Shown: positions 1 to 6,898 of the stretch, one piece after another
Layout of the letters: each line of letters starts with the position of its first letter
Numbering within the stretch: position 1 is the stretch's first letter
From: a bacterium
Lineage (GTDB): Bacteria; Chloroflexota; Dormibacteria; UBA8260; Bog-877
NCBI GenBank assembly: GCA_021802115.1
Contig: JAKABA010000115.1
Span: 1-12,053, forward strand
DNA: 12,053 bases
Direction of reading: 5' to 3'
Translations under genes and position numbers: made by a program
Notes under the pieces: generated by a model
Told to the model about the DNA's origin: nothing
The model's input: the letters and a program-made list of their open reading frames with translations, nothing else
The model's database searches: none

Positions 1-1008
1 GAGGTGGACCTGCCCCAGCCGCTGGCCCAGACGGCCAACGTCACCAGGGGCGGCCTCAACCGCTACCGCTTCCAGGCGGCGGTCCACTTCTCTTACCGTG
101 AGGCGGAGTGGCTGGCCCAGGTGAGGGGAGACCGGGCGGTCGCCTACACCATCTCATTTGACCCTGCCAAGGGCCGGTTTTATCTCGATGCCAGTTTCAC
201 CCCGGCATCCCCAGCTCCTGTCCCGGCTTACCAGGAGCTGCTCTTGGACCGGGCCACGCGCACCCTGGCGGTGGACCACAACCACGGCTTCCTGGCCCCA
301 GCCCTGCTCGATCGCTCCGGCAACCCGGTCGGTCGGCTGCCTCACATCCCCCTGGTGACCGAGGACCTGTCCGCCTCAACCAGGGACGGGCATCTGCGCC
401 AGGCGATCACCCAGCTCCTGGATCTGGCCGAGGTGAGCCGTGCCAGGTGCATCACCATCGAGGACCTGGGCTTCTCGGAGATGCGCTCAAGCGGGCGGGA
501 GCGCTACGGCTCCCGGCACTGGTTCCGCAAGGTGGTCTCGGGGATGCCGACCGCCAGGTTCAGGGATCGTCTGGTGGCGATGGCCTCCAGGCGGGGTATC
601 GCGGTGGTGGGCGTCCCGGCCGCTTACACCTCAATCTGGGGCAGCCAGCACTGGCTGGCTCCCCTCTTGGCACAGCATCACCAGGTATCCGGGCACACGG
701 CCGCGGCCGTGGTTCTCGGTAGAAGGGCATTCGGGCACTCTGCCCGGCGCAGACCCCAGGCAGGTCCAGGTGTGACCACATCCGAACGGAGGATCGAAGC
801 AGCGGGGCAACCCGCTGATGTGGAGAGCTACTCAGTGGGAAGCGTCGGCATGGCGGGTACCGGGTGCGAGGGCCAGTCCAAGCCCCGAAGGCGTAAGGGC
901 AGCCACCTAAGTGGCGCAAGACCCGAAACGGCGACGGCAACCTTGGCAGCGTCCAGGTCGGGAAAGACCGCTCGTCCCGACCGGGTGTTACTTATGGGCA
1001 CTCAGTAG
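1..1008 (+). CDS. TnpB-like protein of an IS200/IS605-type element, 5' end outside window
   Basis: This is the C-terminal part of a TnpB-type RuvC-like protein. The frame is open to the first base (codon GAG at 1-3), so the true start lies upstream. Counting from codon 4, the first RuvC motif is VDHNHG (Asp91, base 274) and the second is TIEDLGF (Glu153, base 460). They are followed by the AYTSIWGSQHW stretch and by GHTAAAVVLGRRAFG. The place where TnpB proteins carry the third catalytic Asp reads Gly/His here (around base 694). No CxxC zinc-finger pairs are visible. The last ~85 codons are basic and low in complexity, as expected where the reading frame runs through an overlapping guide RNA and the element's right end. 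The family makes RNA-guided DNA cleavage associated with transposon maintenance. The gene converges on the neighbouring reductase-like gene and overlaps its end by 17 bases. Family assignment is good; activity is uncertain. Confidence 0.8.
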   Translation, partial: EVDLPQPLAQTANVTRGGLNRYRFQAAVHFSYREAEWLAQVRGDRAVAYTISFDPAKGRFYLDASFTPASPAPVPAYQELLLDRATRTLAVDHNHGFLAPALLDRSGNPVGRLPHIPLVTEDLSASTRDGHLRQAITQLLDLAEVSRARCITIEDLGFSEMRSSGRERYGSRHWFRKVVSGMPTARFRDRLVAMASRRGIAVVGVPAAYTSIWGSQHWLAPLLAQHHQVSGHTAAAVVLGRRAFGHSARRRPQAGPGVTTSERRIEAAGQPADVESYSVGSVGMAGTGCEGQSKPRRRKGSHLSGARPETATATLAASRSGKTARPDRVLLMGTQ

Positions 1009-1012
1009 GAAC
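830..1012 (+). ncRNA. Putative TnpB guide (omega) RNA region and right end of the element
   Basis: TnpB elements usually carry their guide RNA over the 3' end of tnpB and the element's right end. Two clean stem-loops lie here: GCCAC at 902-906 with GTGGC at 911-915 (4-base loop), and GGTCGGG at 956-962 with CCCGACC at 976-982 (13-base loop). Protein-like sequence degenerates over the same stretch, although the frame stays open to TAG at 1006-1008. Homology of the flanking reductase-like gene stops at about 1012, which puts the element boundary close to 1008-1012. The guide segment would be the reductase-gene bases just beyond. The 5' limit is a guess. No computed fold or homologous RNA supports this; it is inference from position and stems. 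Confidence 0.35.
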
Positions 1013-1852
1013 GGTCTGGAAGAGGTCGCGGGCATAGGCCCACAGGACCGGCATCTCGGTGAGTTTCAAGAGGTTGCACTTGAAGTGGCCGTGATAGACG
1101 GCATCGAACCGCAACAGGGTCGGGAACAGCCGCACGTCAGCCTCGGTCAGAGTGTCCCCGACCAGATACCGGTGGCGCGACAGGTGGTCCGACAGCCAGT
1201 CGAGCCGGGCGAACAACCGCCGACAGGCGCCCTCGTAGGCCTCCTGGGATGAGGCGAAGCCGGCGCGGTAGACCCCGTCGTTGACGTCCTCGTAGATGAG
1301 CTGGGAGATCTCGGCAATCTCGGTCAGGAGGTGGTCGGGCAATAGGTCGGGGGCTCCCTCCCGCTGGAAGTCGACCCACTCTGTCTCCAGGTCCAGGGTG
1401 ATCTGATGGAGGTCGTTGGTGACGACGGCTCCGGTCGGGATGTCGACGATGGCGGGGACCGTGATTCCCCGGTCGTAGCCGGGGTCGGCCCGGAGGTACG
1501 CCTCCTGCAATCGCTCCATGCCCAGGACCGGGTCGCGGCAGCCGGGGTCCAGGTCGAAGGTCCAGCTCCGGACGTCGTGGGTCGGCCCCGCTATCCCCGT
1601 CGAGAGGGCGGACTCCAATCCCAACAGCCGCCTCACGATCACCGCACGATGCGCCCAGGGGCAGGACCGGGAGACGATCAGGCGGAATCTGCCGGCCTCG
1701 ACCGGCCAGCCGTCCCTGCCGTCTCTGGTGATGCGCGCTGAGATATAGCGGGAGTCGCGGACGAATCGACCAGCTGCAGCCACGGTTCCCACAGTATCGC
1801 GAAGTGGGCCCGGGCCGACACGGAGCTTCGAGCGCAAGCGAGAGATCCCCAT
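992..1852 (-). CDS. Glutathionyl-hydroquinone reductase / omega-class GST-like protein, C-terminally truncated
   Basis: Resembles the YqjG/ECM4/PcpF family, which reduces glutathionyl-(hydro)quinone conjugates; in Actinobacteria mycothiol may be the thiol instead. From the ATG at 1852 the protein is 286 aa. RDSRYISARIT and DGRDGWPVEAGRFRL lead to the catalytic SCPWAHR (Cys64, thioredoxin fold). GPTHDVRSWTFDLDPG, the SNAIL/TRAIL-like VPAIVDIPTGAVVTND, GVYRAGFA and the helical domain YHGHFKCNLLKLTEMPVL follow. Homologues as I recall them continue after DLFQT with a P-G-F-G-D-T-V-D-F stretch and an H-Y-Y...I-N-P tail of some 50-60 residues. Here DLFQT is followed by VPTECP and a TAA, so the tail is missing and the loss coincides with the TnpB element end. 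A GTG at 1921 gives a 309-aa version, but the extra residues look unlike the family. Neither start has a clear ribosome site. Probably a pseudogene; the fold may be damaged. Confidence 0.8.
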   Translation of the reverse strand: MGISRLRSKLRVGPGPLRDTVGTVAAAGRFVRDSRYISARITRDGRDGWPVEAGRFRLIVSRSCPWAHRAVIVRRLLGLESALSTGIAGPTHDVRSWTFDLDPGCRDPVLGMERLQEAYLRADPGYDRGITVPAIVDIPTGAVVTNDLHQITLDLETEWVDFQREGAPDLLPDHLLTEIAEISQLIYEDVNDGVYRAGFASSQEAYEGACRRLFARLDWLSDHLSRHRYLVGDTLTEADVRLFPTLLRFDAVYHGHFKCNLLKLTEMPVLWAYARDLFQTVPTECP

Positions 1853-2171
1853 CAGGGGAGTGGGTTGGTCTGTCCAGCTCGTGACGCGCCTGAGCGGGCA
1901 GAAGCCCGGGCCGGCAGCCACGACCAGCTGCTCGCAAGCCGGGCCGCGGTCTCATCGGCGAGCCCGCCGACCCTGCCTGAGCCATCGCCACCACGGGTCG
2001 GCACCGACGGCGGTGGTCGGCGCAATGGGAGCCGGCGAGTCAGGCCTCCGCTGTCGGTGGGGCCCTTCGAGGAGGTCCAGCGGAGGAAGGCCAAAACCGT
2101 GAAGCACCTTACATGTGCACGGTCCCATCCGGGTTCATCAGCCGTGGGTGGCGGTAACAGTCCCGCATGTA
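1853..2171. other. Gene-free stretch between the truncated reductase gene and the permease promoter
   Basis: I see no convincing gene here. Open frames exist on both strands, but their translations are rich in Pro, Arg and Ser and lack recognisable motifs, as expected of GC-rich non-coding DNA. One frame is open through to the permease, but it contains no SD-preceded start and no family-like sequence before 2285. The stretch should hold the upstream region of the leftward reductase-like gene, for which no promoter stands out. A small hairpin, GTCGG-CA-CCGAC, lies near 1997-2008. Confidence 0.5.
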
Positions 2172-2201
2172 TTGACAAGATCTCGGTGGGATTGCTATTC
2201 T
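2172..2201 (+). promoter_or_regulatory. Sigma-70-type promoter for the permease
   Basis: A perfect -35 hexamer TTGACA (2172-2177) and TATTCT (2196-2201, four of six matches to TATAAT) are separated by 18 bases, in an AT-richer patch of otherwise GC-rich DNA. Transcription would begin near 2207-2209, leaving a leader of about 77 bases before the permease ATG at 2285. This is the best promoter-like sequence in the window. Confidence 0.6.
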
Positions 2202-2206
2202 CCCGC

Positions 2207-2240
2207 GACCGGAGGGAAGTGGGGGAGGCCACCTCCGGTC
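2207..2240 (+). promoter_or_regulatory. Perfect 9-bp inverted repeat at the predicted transcript start
   Basis: GACCGGAGG (2207-2215) is mirrored by CCTCCGGTC (2232-2240) across 16 bases. It begins where transcription from the 2172-2201 promoter should start. It could be an operator or a 5' leader hairpin. Competing pairings exist in the same leader: GGAGG-CCA-CCTCC (2224-2236), and GGCCAC (2227-2232) with GTGGCC (2245-2250). The leader could therefore switch between folds, but I recognise no known riboswitch class. Confidence 0.45.
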
Positions 2241-2284
2241 ACGTGTGGCCTTCCCGAGCGGGACTTCATACGCGAGGGACAGTC

Positions 2285-3907
2285 ATGGCTGAGCAGGCAC
2301 TGACAGGCGCCGCCCCGGTGGCCGAAGCCGGACGGCAATACAAGAAGGATCTCGGCCTCTGGTCGGTGGTGTTTTTGGCCACCGGCGCGATCCTGGGTCC
2401 GGCGGTCGGTTTCACCCCGGTCTCGGTGCTGGGCCTGGCGGGGCCGGCGGGGATCTTCTCGTGGGTGATCGCGTTCCTGATGATCATGGTGCTGGCCCTC
2501 TCGTACATCGAACTGGGCACCATGTGGCCCCGCGCCGGCGGGGTCGCCTACTATCCCGCCCGGGCCAGTGGCCCCCTGGTCGGGGTGCTCAACGGCTGGG
2601 GCGCTTTCATCGGTTACGCGCTGGCCGTGCCGTCGATCATCGTCGCCTTCGTGGAGTACCTGAGCTACTGGTTTCCCGCCCTCTTCGCCAGCGGCACGCT
2701 GACCTGGCTCGGGATCTTCATCGCCTACCTGGTTCTGCTGGCGATGCTGTTCATCAACAGCTTACGCATCCGCTACATGGGCGAGATCAACAATGCCCTA
2801 ACGGTGTTCACCATGCTGGGTCTGGTGGTGATCGTGCTGGCGCTGCTGACCCACTTCCGCGCCTCCAACTTCAGCAGCTTCCACGGTCTGTTCCCCATGG
2901 GCGCCAGCGGGCTGCTGCTGGCCGTGACCGCGACGGTTTACGGCTACGGCGGCTTCCGCCAACCGATCGACTACGCCGAGGAGGTCAAGGACCCCGGTCG
3001 CACCATCCCCGTCGCCCTGGTGCTCACCATGTTCATCGTGCTGGCGATCTTCGCCTTCGAGAGCTTCGCCTACACCGGCGCGATCAACTGGCACGCGATG
3101 AAGCTGGCGGGCGGGGCGTGGGGGGCCCTGAGCGGGCTCGAGTTCCCGTTCGTGACGGTCGCCAACGGCAGCGGGCTGGTGGTGATCGGCCTGATCGCGA
3201 TCGTCACCACCCTGATCGCCAGCTTCAAGGACGGCTACATCTACTCCGGCGGCGCCGCCCGGGTGGGCCAGACCATGGCCCGCTACGACAACTACCTGCC
3301 GCCCATCTTCGCCCGGCTCTCCGTTCAGGGCATCCCCCTGGCGTCGCTGGGACTGGTGCTGGTGGTGGTCGCCATCTACCTCATCCTGCTGCCGGCCTTC
3401 TCCAGCCTCTTCCCGCTGGTGGCGAGTGCCCTGGTGCTCTCCTACGCTCCCGGACCGCTCGCGTGCGCGATCTTCCGCCACCGCCATCCCGACGAGCCGC
3501 GACCCTACCGCATGCCGTATCTGAATGTGCTCGGGCCGCTGGCGTTCGTCGTCGCCAGCCTGATGGTCTACTGGTCCGGGTGGACCGCGATCCGCATCCT
3601 CATCCCCTCGGTGGTGGTGGGGGTGCTGCTGCTGGGCTTCTACCGCCGCACCCGTCCCATCACCCGCCAGGACCTGCTCTACGGCGCTTGGATGCCGGCC
3701 TACCTGGGGGTGATCGCCCTGCTGTCGTTCCTGGGCGGCACCGCCTTCGGCGGCCGCAACGTGATTCCGTTCCCCTACGACTCCATCGTGTTCGCGGTGG
3801 TGGCGCTGGCCTTCTACTACGTCGGGTTCTGGAGCGGCATCCACTGGACCGGGACGTCGATAAGCGAGGAGGCAGATGGGACCGCGGCGGTGGCCGCGGC
3901 CGAGTGA
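2285..3907 (+). CDS. APC-superfamily amino acid/amine permease
   Basis: A 540-aa integral membrane protein of the amino acid-polyamine-organocation superfamily, expected to import an amino acid, amine or related compound by H+ or Na+ symport or by exchange. After a ~20-residue polar N-terminus, TM1 carries the unwound-helix motif GAILGPAVGF (residues 34-43), typical of the substrate-binding region. Long hydrophobic segments follow through residue ~515, consistent with about 12-14 helices. The loop YGGFRQPIDYAEEVKDPGR (220-238) holds the family's E-x-x-K-D-P-G-R signature. The C-terminus is short, polar and Ala-rich. ATG at 2285 is chosen because GAGGGA lies seven bases upstream and family-like sequence begins just after it; the frame is open further upstream but that part looks non-coding. 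A promoter and an inverted repeat precede it, and a deacetylase-like gene follows 69 bases downstream, probably co-transcribed. The substrate is not predictable. Confidence 0.9.
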   Translation: MAEQALTGAAPVAEAGRQYKKDLGLWSVVFLATGAILGPAVGFTPVSVLGLAGPAGIFSWVIAFLMIMVLALSYIELGTMWPRAGGVAYYPARASGPLVGVLNGWGAFIGYALAVPSIIVAFVEYLSYWFPALFASGTLTWLGIFIAYLVLLAMLFINSLRIRYMGEINNALTVFTMLGLVVIVLALLTHFRASNFSSFHGLFPMGASGLLLAVTATVYGYGGFRQPIDYAEEVKDPGRTIPVALVLTMFIVLAIFAFESFAYTGAINWHAMKLAGGAWGALSGLEFPFVTVANGSGLVVIGLIAIVTTLIASFKDGYIYSGGAARVGQTMARYDNYLPPIFARLSVQGIPLASLGLVLVVVAIYLILLPAFSSLFPLVASALVLSYAPGPLACAIFRHRHPDEPRPYRMPYLNVLGPLAFVVASLMVYWSGWTAIRILIPSVVVGVLLLGFYRRTRPITRQDLLYGAWMPAYLGVIALLSFLGGTAFGGRNVIPFPYDSIVFAVVALAFYYVGFWSGIHWTGTSISEEADGTAAVAAAE

Positions 3908-3928
3908 GCTGCCGGTGAACCAGGGGAC

Positions 3929-3962
3929 GGCCGGCCCGGGATCCGCCGGTTCCGGGCCGGCC
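3929..3962 (+). repeat. Perfect 11-bp GC hairpin between the permease and deacetylase genes
   Basis: GGCCGGCCCGG (3929-3939) pairs with CCGGGCCGGCC (3952-3962) across a 12-base loop. All pairs are G-C. It ends 14 bases before the ATG of the next gene and no T-run follows, so it is not a standard intrinsic terminator. It may work as a weak terminator of the T-less kind proposed for Actinobacteria, as an mRNA end or stability element, or by limiting translation of the downstream gene. Confidence 0.55.
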
Positions 3963-3976
3963 GCCGGGCGCCTCGC

Positions 3977-4858
3977 ATGAGCAAGGACATCCGGTGCGCG
4001 ATCGGGGTGCACGTGGACGCCGTGGCCGGTTGGCTGGGGTCGTACGGCGGAGAGGACTCGCCGTCGGACATCCAGCGCGGTGTGTTCGCGGGTGAGGTGG
4101 GGATGCCGCGGCTGCTGGCGCTGTTCCAGCGGCTCGGGCTGCGGACCACCTGGTTTGTGCCGGGACACTCGATCGAGACCTTCCCCGAGCAGGTCGCCCA
4201 GGTGGTGGCCGCGGGACACGAGCTGGGCGCCCACGGCTACTCCCATGAGAATCCCATCTCCATGACCCGAGAGCAGGAGGAGGAGGTACTCGCCCTCTGT
4301 GTGGACCTCATCGAGAAGGTGAGCGGGGCTCGCCCGCGCGGCTATGTGGCCCCCTGGTGGGAGATGTCGGAGGCGACGGTGGAGCTGCTGCTGCGCTATG
4401 GCTTCCGGTACGACAACAGCCAGGGCTATCACGACTTCCTGCCCTTCTACGCCCGGGTCGGCGACCGCTGGACCAAGATCGACTACCGGCTGCCGGCCTC
4501 CAGCTGGATGCACCCACTGGAGCGCGGCCGGGCGGTGGACCTGGTGGAGATAGCGGCCAACTGGTACCTGGACGACCTGCCGCCCATGATGTTCATCAAG
4601 CAGTCTGCCAACAGCCACGGGTTTGTGAACCCGAGGGATCTGGAGCAGATCTGGCGCGATGAGTTCGACTGGGTCTACCGGGAGATGGACTATGCGGTGT
4701 TTCCACTAACCATCCATCCCGACGTCAGCGGCCGGCCCCAGGTGCTGTTGATGCTGGAACGCCTCATCGCCTACATCTCCAGCCACGATGGCGTGTCCTG
4801 GGTCACCATGGAAGAGGTGGCGTCAGACTTCCGCCAGAGACAGCCGCTGCCAGGCTGA
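3977..4858 (+). CDS. NodB-fold polysaccharide deacetylase family hydrolase, PgdA / cyclic imide hydrolase type
   Basis: A 293-aa protein with near line-by-line resemblance (from memory) to Helicobacter pylori PgdA (HP0310) and to the 293-aa imidase of Pseudomonas putida. The metal ligands fall at the same numbers as in HpPgdA: Asp14 in [17 protein letters not shown], and His86 and His90 in [27 protein letters not shown], the [18 protein letters not shown] stretch and [20 protein letters not shown] follow in family order. There is no signal peptide or membrane anchor, so it should act in the cytoplasm. That fits a small-molecule amide or imide hydrolase better than a cell-wall deacetylase, as does the neighbouring permease. 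Start: ATG at 3977 matches the family N-terminus, yet no Shine-Dalgarno sequence is visible and a strong hairpin lies just upstream, so translation may depend on coupling or processing. Family assignment is confident; the substrate is open. Confidence 0.9.
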   Translation: MSKDIRCAIGVHVDAVAGWLGSYGGEDSPSDIQRGVFAGEVGMPRLLALFQRLGLRTTWFVPGHSIETFPEQVAQVVAAGHELGAHGYSHENPISMTREQEEEVLALCVDLIEKVSGARPRGYVAPWWEMSEATVELLLRYGFRYDNSQGYHDFLPFYARVGDRWTKIDYRLPASSWMHPLERGRAVDLVEIAANWYLDDLPPMMFIKQSANSHGFVNPRDLEQIWRDEFDWVYREMDYAVFPLTIHPDVSGRPQVLLMLERLIAYISSHDGVSWVTMEEVASDFRQRQPLPG

Positions 4859-4941
4859 GGCGTTGGCGTGCGGCTTCAGCCCGCCTCGTTGCCGACTCCG
4901 GCCGAGAGCCCGGACTCGGGAGCGGGGAGCGGCGGGAGCGC

Positions 4942-4961
4942 GACCGGGCTCGGCCCCGGTC
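4942..4961 (+). terminator. Possible T-less terminator hairpin after the deacetylase gene
   Basis: GACCGGG (4942-4948) and CCCGGTC (4955-4961) form a perfect 7-bp stem with a 6-base loop in the 183-base gap after the deacetylase stop. There is no T-run. It could end the permease-deacetylase transcript or be a chance GC hairpin. Confidence 0.25.
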
Positions 4962-5041
4962 AGCACCATGGCTTACGACCAGCGAAACTGGTCCAAGGCG
5001 ATGGAGCCCGGACCGGTGCGGCCGGAGCCGCGGCGGCGGCC

Positions 5042-5716
5042 ATGGATATGGAGGCGAGCAAGTTGTCGATCAGCCGATACCACGTTCCCGACCTCGACGA
5101 GCTACCCCCCGACCTTGCCGGCCGGATTCGTGAGATCGCCGTCAAGACCGGCTTTGTTCCCAACGTCTTTTTGGCGCTGGCCCATCGGCCGGACGAGCTG
5201 CGAGCATTCATGGCCTACCACGATGCTGTCATGGAGAGGCAGGGCGGCCTGACCAAGGCGGACCGCGAGATGATCGTGGTCGCGACCAGCGCCCAGCGTG
5301 GCTGCCCCTACTGCGTGGTCGCCCACGGCGCCATCCTCCGCATTCGGGCGCACGACCCCACGATCTCCGATTGGGTGGCAACCAACTACCGACGCGCTCC
5401 CATCAGCGCCCGCCAGCTGGCGATGCTGGACTACGCCGTGAAGCTCTCGGCGGTGCCGGAGGAGGTGAGGGAGGAGGACCTGGCCCGCCTGCGGGAAGCC
5501 GGGTTCGACGAGGAGGAGATCTGGGACATAGCGGCGGTGGTGGCTCTCTTCGCCCTCTCCAACCGCATGGCGCTGGCGATTGACATCCAACCCAACCAGG
5601 AGTTCTTCATGATGGGCCGCATCCCGCGCGACCAGGCGGCAGCCACCGCGAGCGCGGGCCCTGGGGATGCCACCAGGGCTGGCCAGGGCGGTCCCGAGCC
5701 CGGTCAGAAACCGTAG
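5042..5716 (+). CDS. AhpD-like, peroxidase-related protein (carboxymuconolactone decarboxylase fold)
   Basis: A 224-aa protein of the AhpD/CMD superfamily, the larger 'peroxidase-related enzyme' type. The redox motif is GCPYCVVAHG (Cys88, Cys91, His95), preceded by Glu76 in TKADREMIVV: the Glu/Cys/Cys/His proton-relay set of AhpD. The N-terminal VPDLDELPPDLAGRI and GFVPNVFLALAHRPD are typical of the group. The second half repeats the helical fold (FDEEEIWDIAAVVALFALSNRMA). After residue ~198 comes an Ala/Gly/Pro-rich tail of about 26 residues beyond the usual end. ATG at 5042 is chosen because family-like sequence begins just after it; the frame is open upstream but reads as low-complexity non-family sequence. 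No strong ribosome site is seen (a GGAG lies about 15 bases upstream). Its 3' end overlaps the convergent amidohydrolase gene by 13 bases. The partner and substrate are unknown: a thiol peroxidase/disulfide role is the family default, and lactone decarboxylation is less likely given CxxC. Confidence 0.82.
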   Translation: MDMEASKLSISRYHVPDLDELPPDLAGRIREIAVKTGFVPNVFLALAHRPDELRAFMAYHDAVMERQGGLTKADREMIVVATSAQRGCPYCVVAHGAILRIRAHDPTISDWVATNYRRAPISARQLAMLDYAVKLSAVPEEVREEDLARLREAGFDEEEIWDIAAVVALFALSNRMALAIDIQPNQEFFMMGRIPRDQAAATASAGPGDATRAGQGGPEPGQKP

Positions 5717-6801
5717 AGGCGGGCGGTGTTGGCCTCCATGATGTTGTGGCCCACCTGATCCAGCCAGCTCGGCCGGGCACCCTGCTGCGCCCACCGGTCG
5801 CGCAGGCGTGCCCATCCCTCCTGGATCAGCAGCGATCCGAACCAGAACGTCTCGGGGTGGCCGTGCCCGTCGGTGCCGCACAGCACCCGTGATGTGGGCG
5901 CCAGCTCGAGCACCCTCTCCATGCGATCGGCGACGGTGGCGACCGCGTACAGATTGAACATGGAGAGCTCGGCATGGACGTTGGGTTTGGCCAGGGTCAG
6001 GTAGGCGAGCTCCTCATGCCATGGGTAGGAGCCGTGGATCAGCAGGATGGTCGCGGCCTCGCCCTCCGGGGTGCGCAGGAGCTCCTCCAGTAGCACCGGG
6101 TTGGCCTCCGCCAGGCGGATCTCGGAGTCCCCGAAGCCGGTGTGGATCTGGAATGGAAGCTCCATCTCCGCCGCCCACCCCAGGGCCCGGCGCAGGATCA
6201 GGTCCCGCAGCGCCTTCCCGCGTCTGCGCGTGGGCAGCTCGGCCGTCTCGCGCAGGGACCGCTCCGCCATCGCCATGTCCGCCGTGGGATCCACCGCCAG
6301 GCCGGTGCGGTAGGCGATGATGGTCTTGAAGCCGTGGTAGCCGCTGTCGGGGGCGTCGTGCATCGCCTGCTCTACCGCTGCCAGGATCTCGCCCGCCCCG
6401 GCCCCTTCGCCGATGAGACGGTCGATCAGCGGCTCCAGCCTCAGGATCGGCCTGACCGGGCATCCGATCATTCCCTCGAAGCTGGCGGCGGCGGAGGTGG
6501 TCGCATTGGGGTCCCAGCCCGGGTCCAGCACCAGGCCGCGGATGGCAGCGGCCTGGAAGAGTCCGCGCACATAGGCGGGCCAGTCCTGGCTGGCCCGCTC
6601 CCGGGCCTCCGGCACCTCCGGGACCGAGCACCCCAGGTACTCCGCCAGGCGCACTCCCAGGAGCTCTTGGCTGAGCCGGGAGGGGCCACTCTTCCGCCTG
6701 CCCTCACGCGCTCGCTCGTCGCCGGCGAGCTCCACATTGATCGCCGAGAGCTCCAGCCTGCCGCCGGCATCGCTGATGGGGTGGCCGTGACTGTCGATCA
6801 T
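5704..6801 (-). CDS. FluG-type amidohydrolase (amidohydrolase_2 family)
   Basis: A 365-aa TIM-barrel metal-dependent hydrolase like the N-terminal domain of fungal FluG and plant nodulin/glutamine-synthetase fusions. The metal-binding HxH sits at the very start (IDSHGHP, His5 and His7). FKTIIAYRTGL has Lys159, which may be a carbamylated bridge or substrate contact. FQIHTGFGDSE has His220, LIHGSYPWHEELAYL His256, and LCGTDGHGHPE Asp311, in barrel order. The C-terminal IMEANTARLYGF is the usual family end. In FluG this domain is fused to a glutamine-synthetase-like domain; here a separate GS-like gene lies at 11027. ATG at 6801 is supported by GGGAGG eight bases upstream. It is the last gene of the leftward operon, 97 bases after the AhpD-like gene; that gap holds an imperfect hairpin (6868-6886). 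Its 3' end overlaps the facing gene by 13 bases. It likely hydrolyses an amide or imine-type bond; the substrate is unknown. Confidence 0.85.
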   Translation of the reverse strand: MIDSHGHPISDAGGRLELSAINVELAGDERAREGRRKSGPSRLSQELLGVRLAEYLGCSVPEVPEARERASQDWPAYVRGLFQAAAIRGLVLDPGWDPNATTSAAASFEGMIGCPVRPILRLEPLIDRLIGEGAGAGEILAAVEQAMHDAPDSGYHGFKTIIAYRTGLAVDPTADMAMAERSLRETAELPTRRRGKALRDLILRRALGWAAEMELPFQIHTGFGDSEIRLAEANPVLLEELLRTPEGEAATILLIHGSYPWHEELAYLTLAKPNVHAELSMFNLYAVATVADRMERVLELAPTSRVLCGTDGHGHPETFWFGSLLIQEGWARLRDRWAQQGARPSWLDQVGHNIMEANTARLYGF

Positions 6802-6898
6802 CTCAGCGGCCTCCCAGGCACGGGAACGAGCCGACTGCCTCCGGCGACCGGGGCGCGCCTTCGGGTTCTGCGACGCCCCGACGCAGGCGTTCGCCCGC

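Noticed and set aside
1137..1994. 285-codon minus-strand frame over the reductase-like gene
   Set aside because: Overlaps the frame carrying SCPWAHR and other family motifs; its own translation is Arg/Pro-rich.
1865..2284. N-terminal extension of the permease (140 further codons)
   Set aside because: The sequence is polar and non-family, includes the predicted promoter and leader, and the ATG at 2285 has a ribosome site.
2207..2284. Known riboswitch in the permease leader
   Set aside because: Stems are present, but no conserved core of a riboswitch class I know (for example glycine, lysine, guanidine) could be recognised.
2461..3918. 485-codon plus-strand frame inside the permease gene
   Set aside because: Arg/Gly/Pro-rich shadow in the +1 frame of a well-recognised membrane protein; it has no hydrophobic pattern or motif.
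2798..4618. 606-codon open frame on the minus strand across the permease and deacetylase genes
   Set aside because: Its translation is His/Gln/Gly/Arg-rich without domains, and it runs opposite two genes with clear family motifs. It is a codon-bias shadow in GC-rich DNA.
4868..5041. 58-codon extension of the first AhpD-like protein
   Set aside because: Pro/Gly/Ser-rich, contains the post-deacetylase hairpin, and the family's N-terminus begins after 5042.
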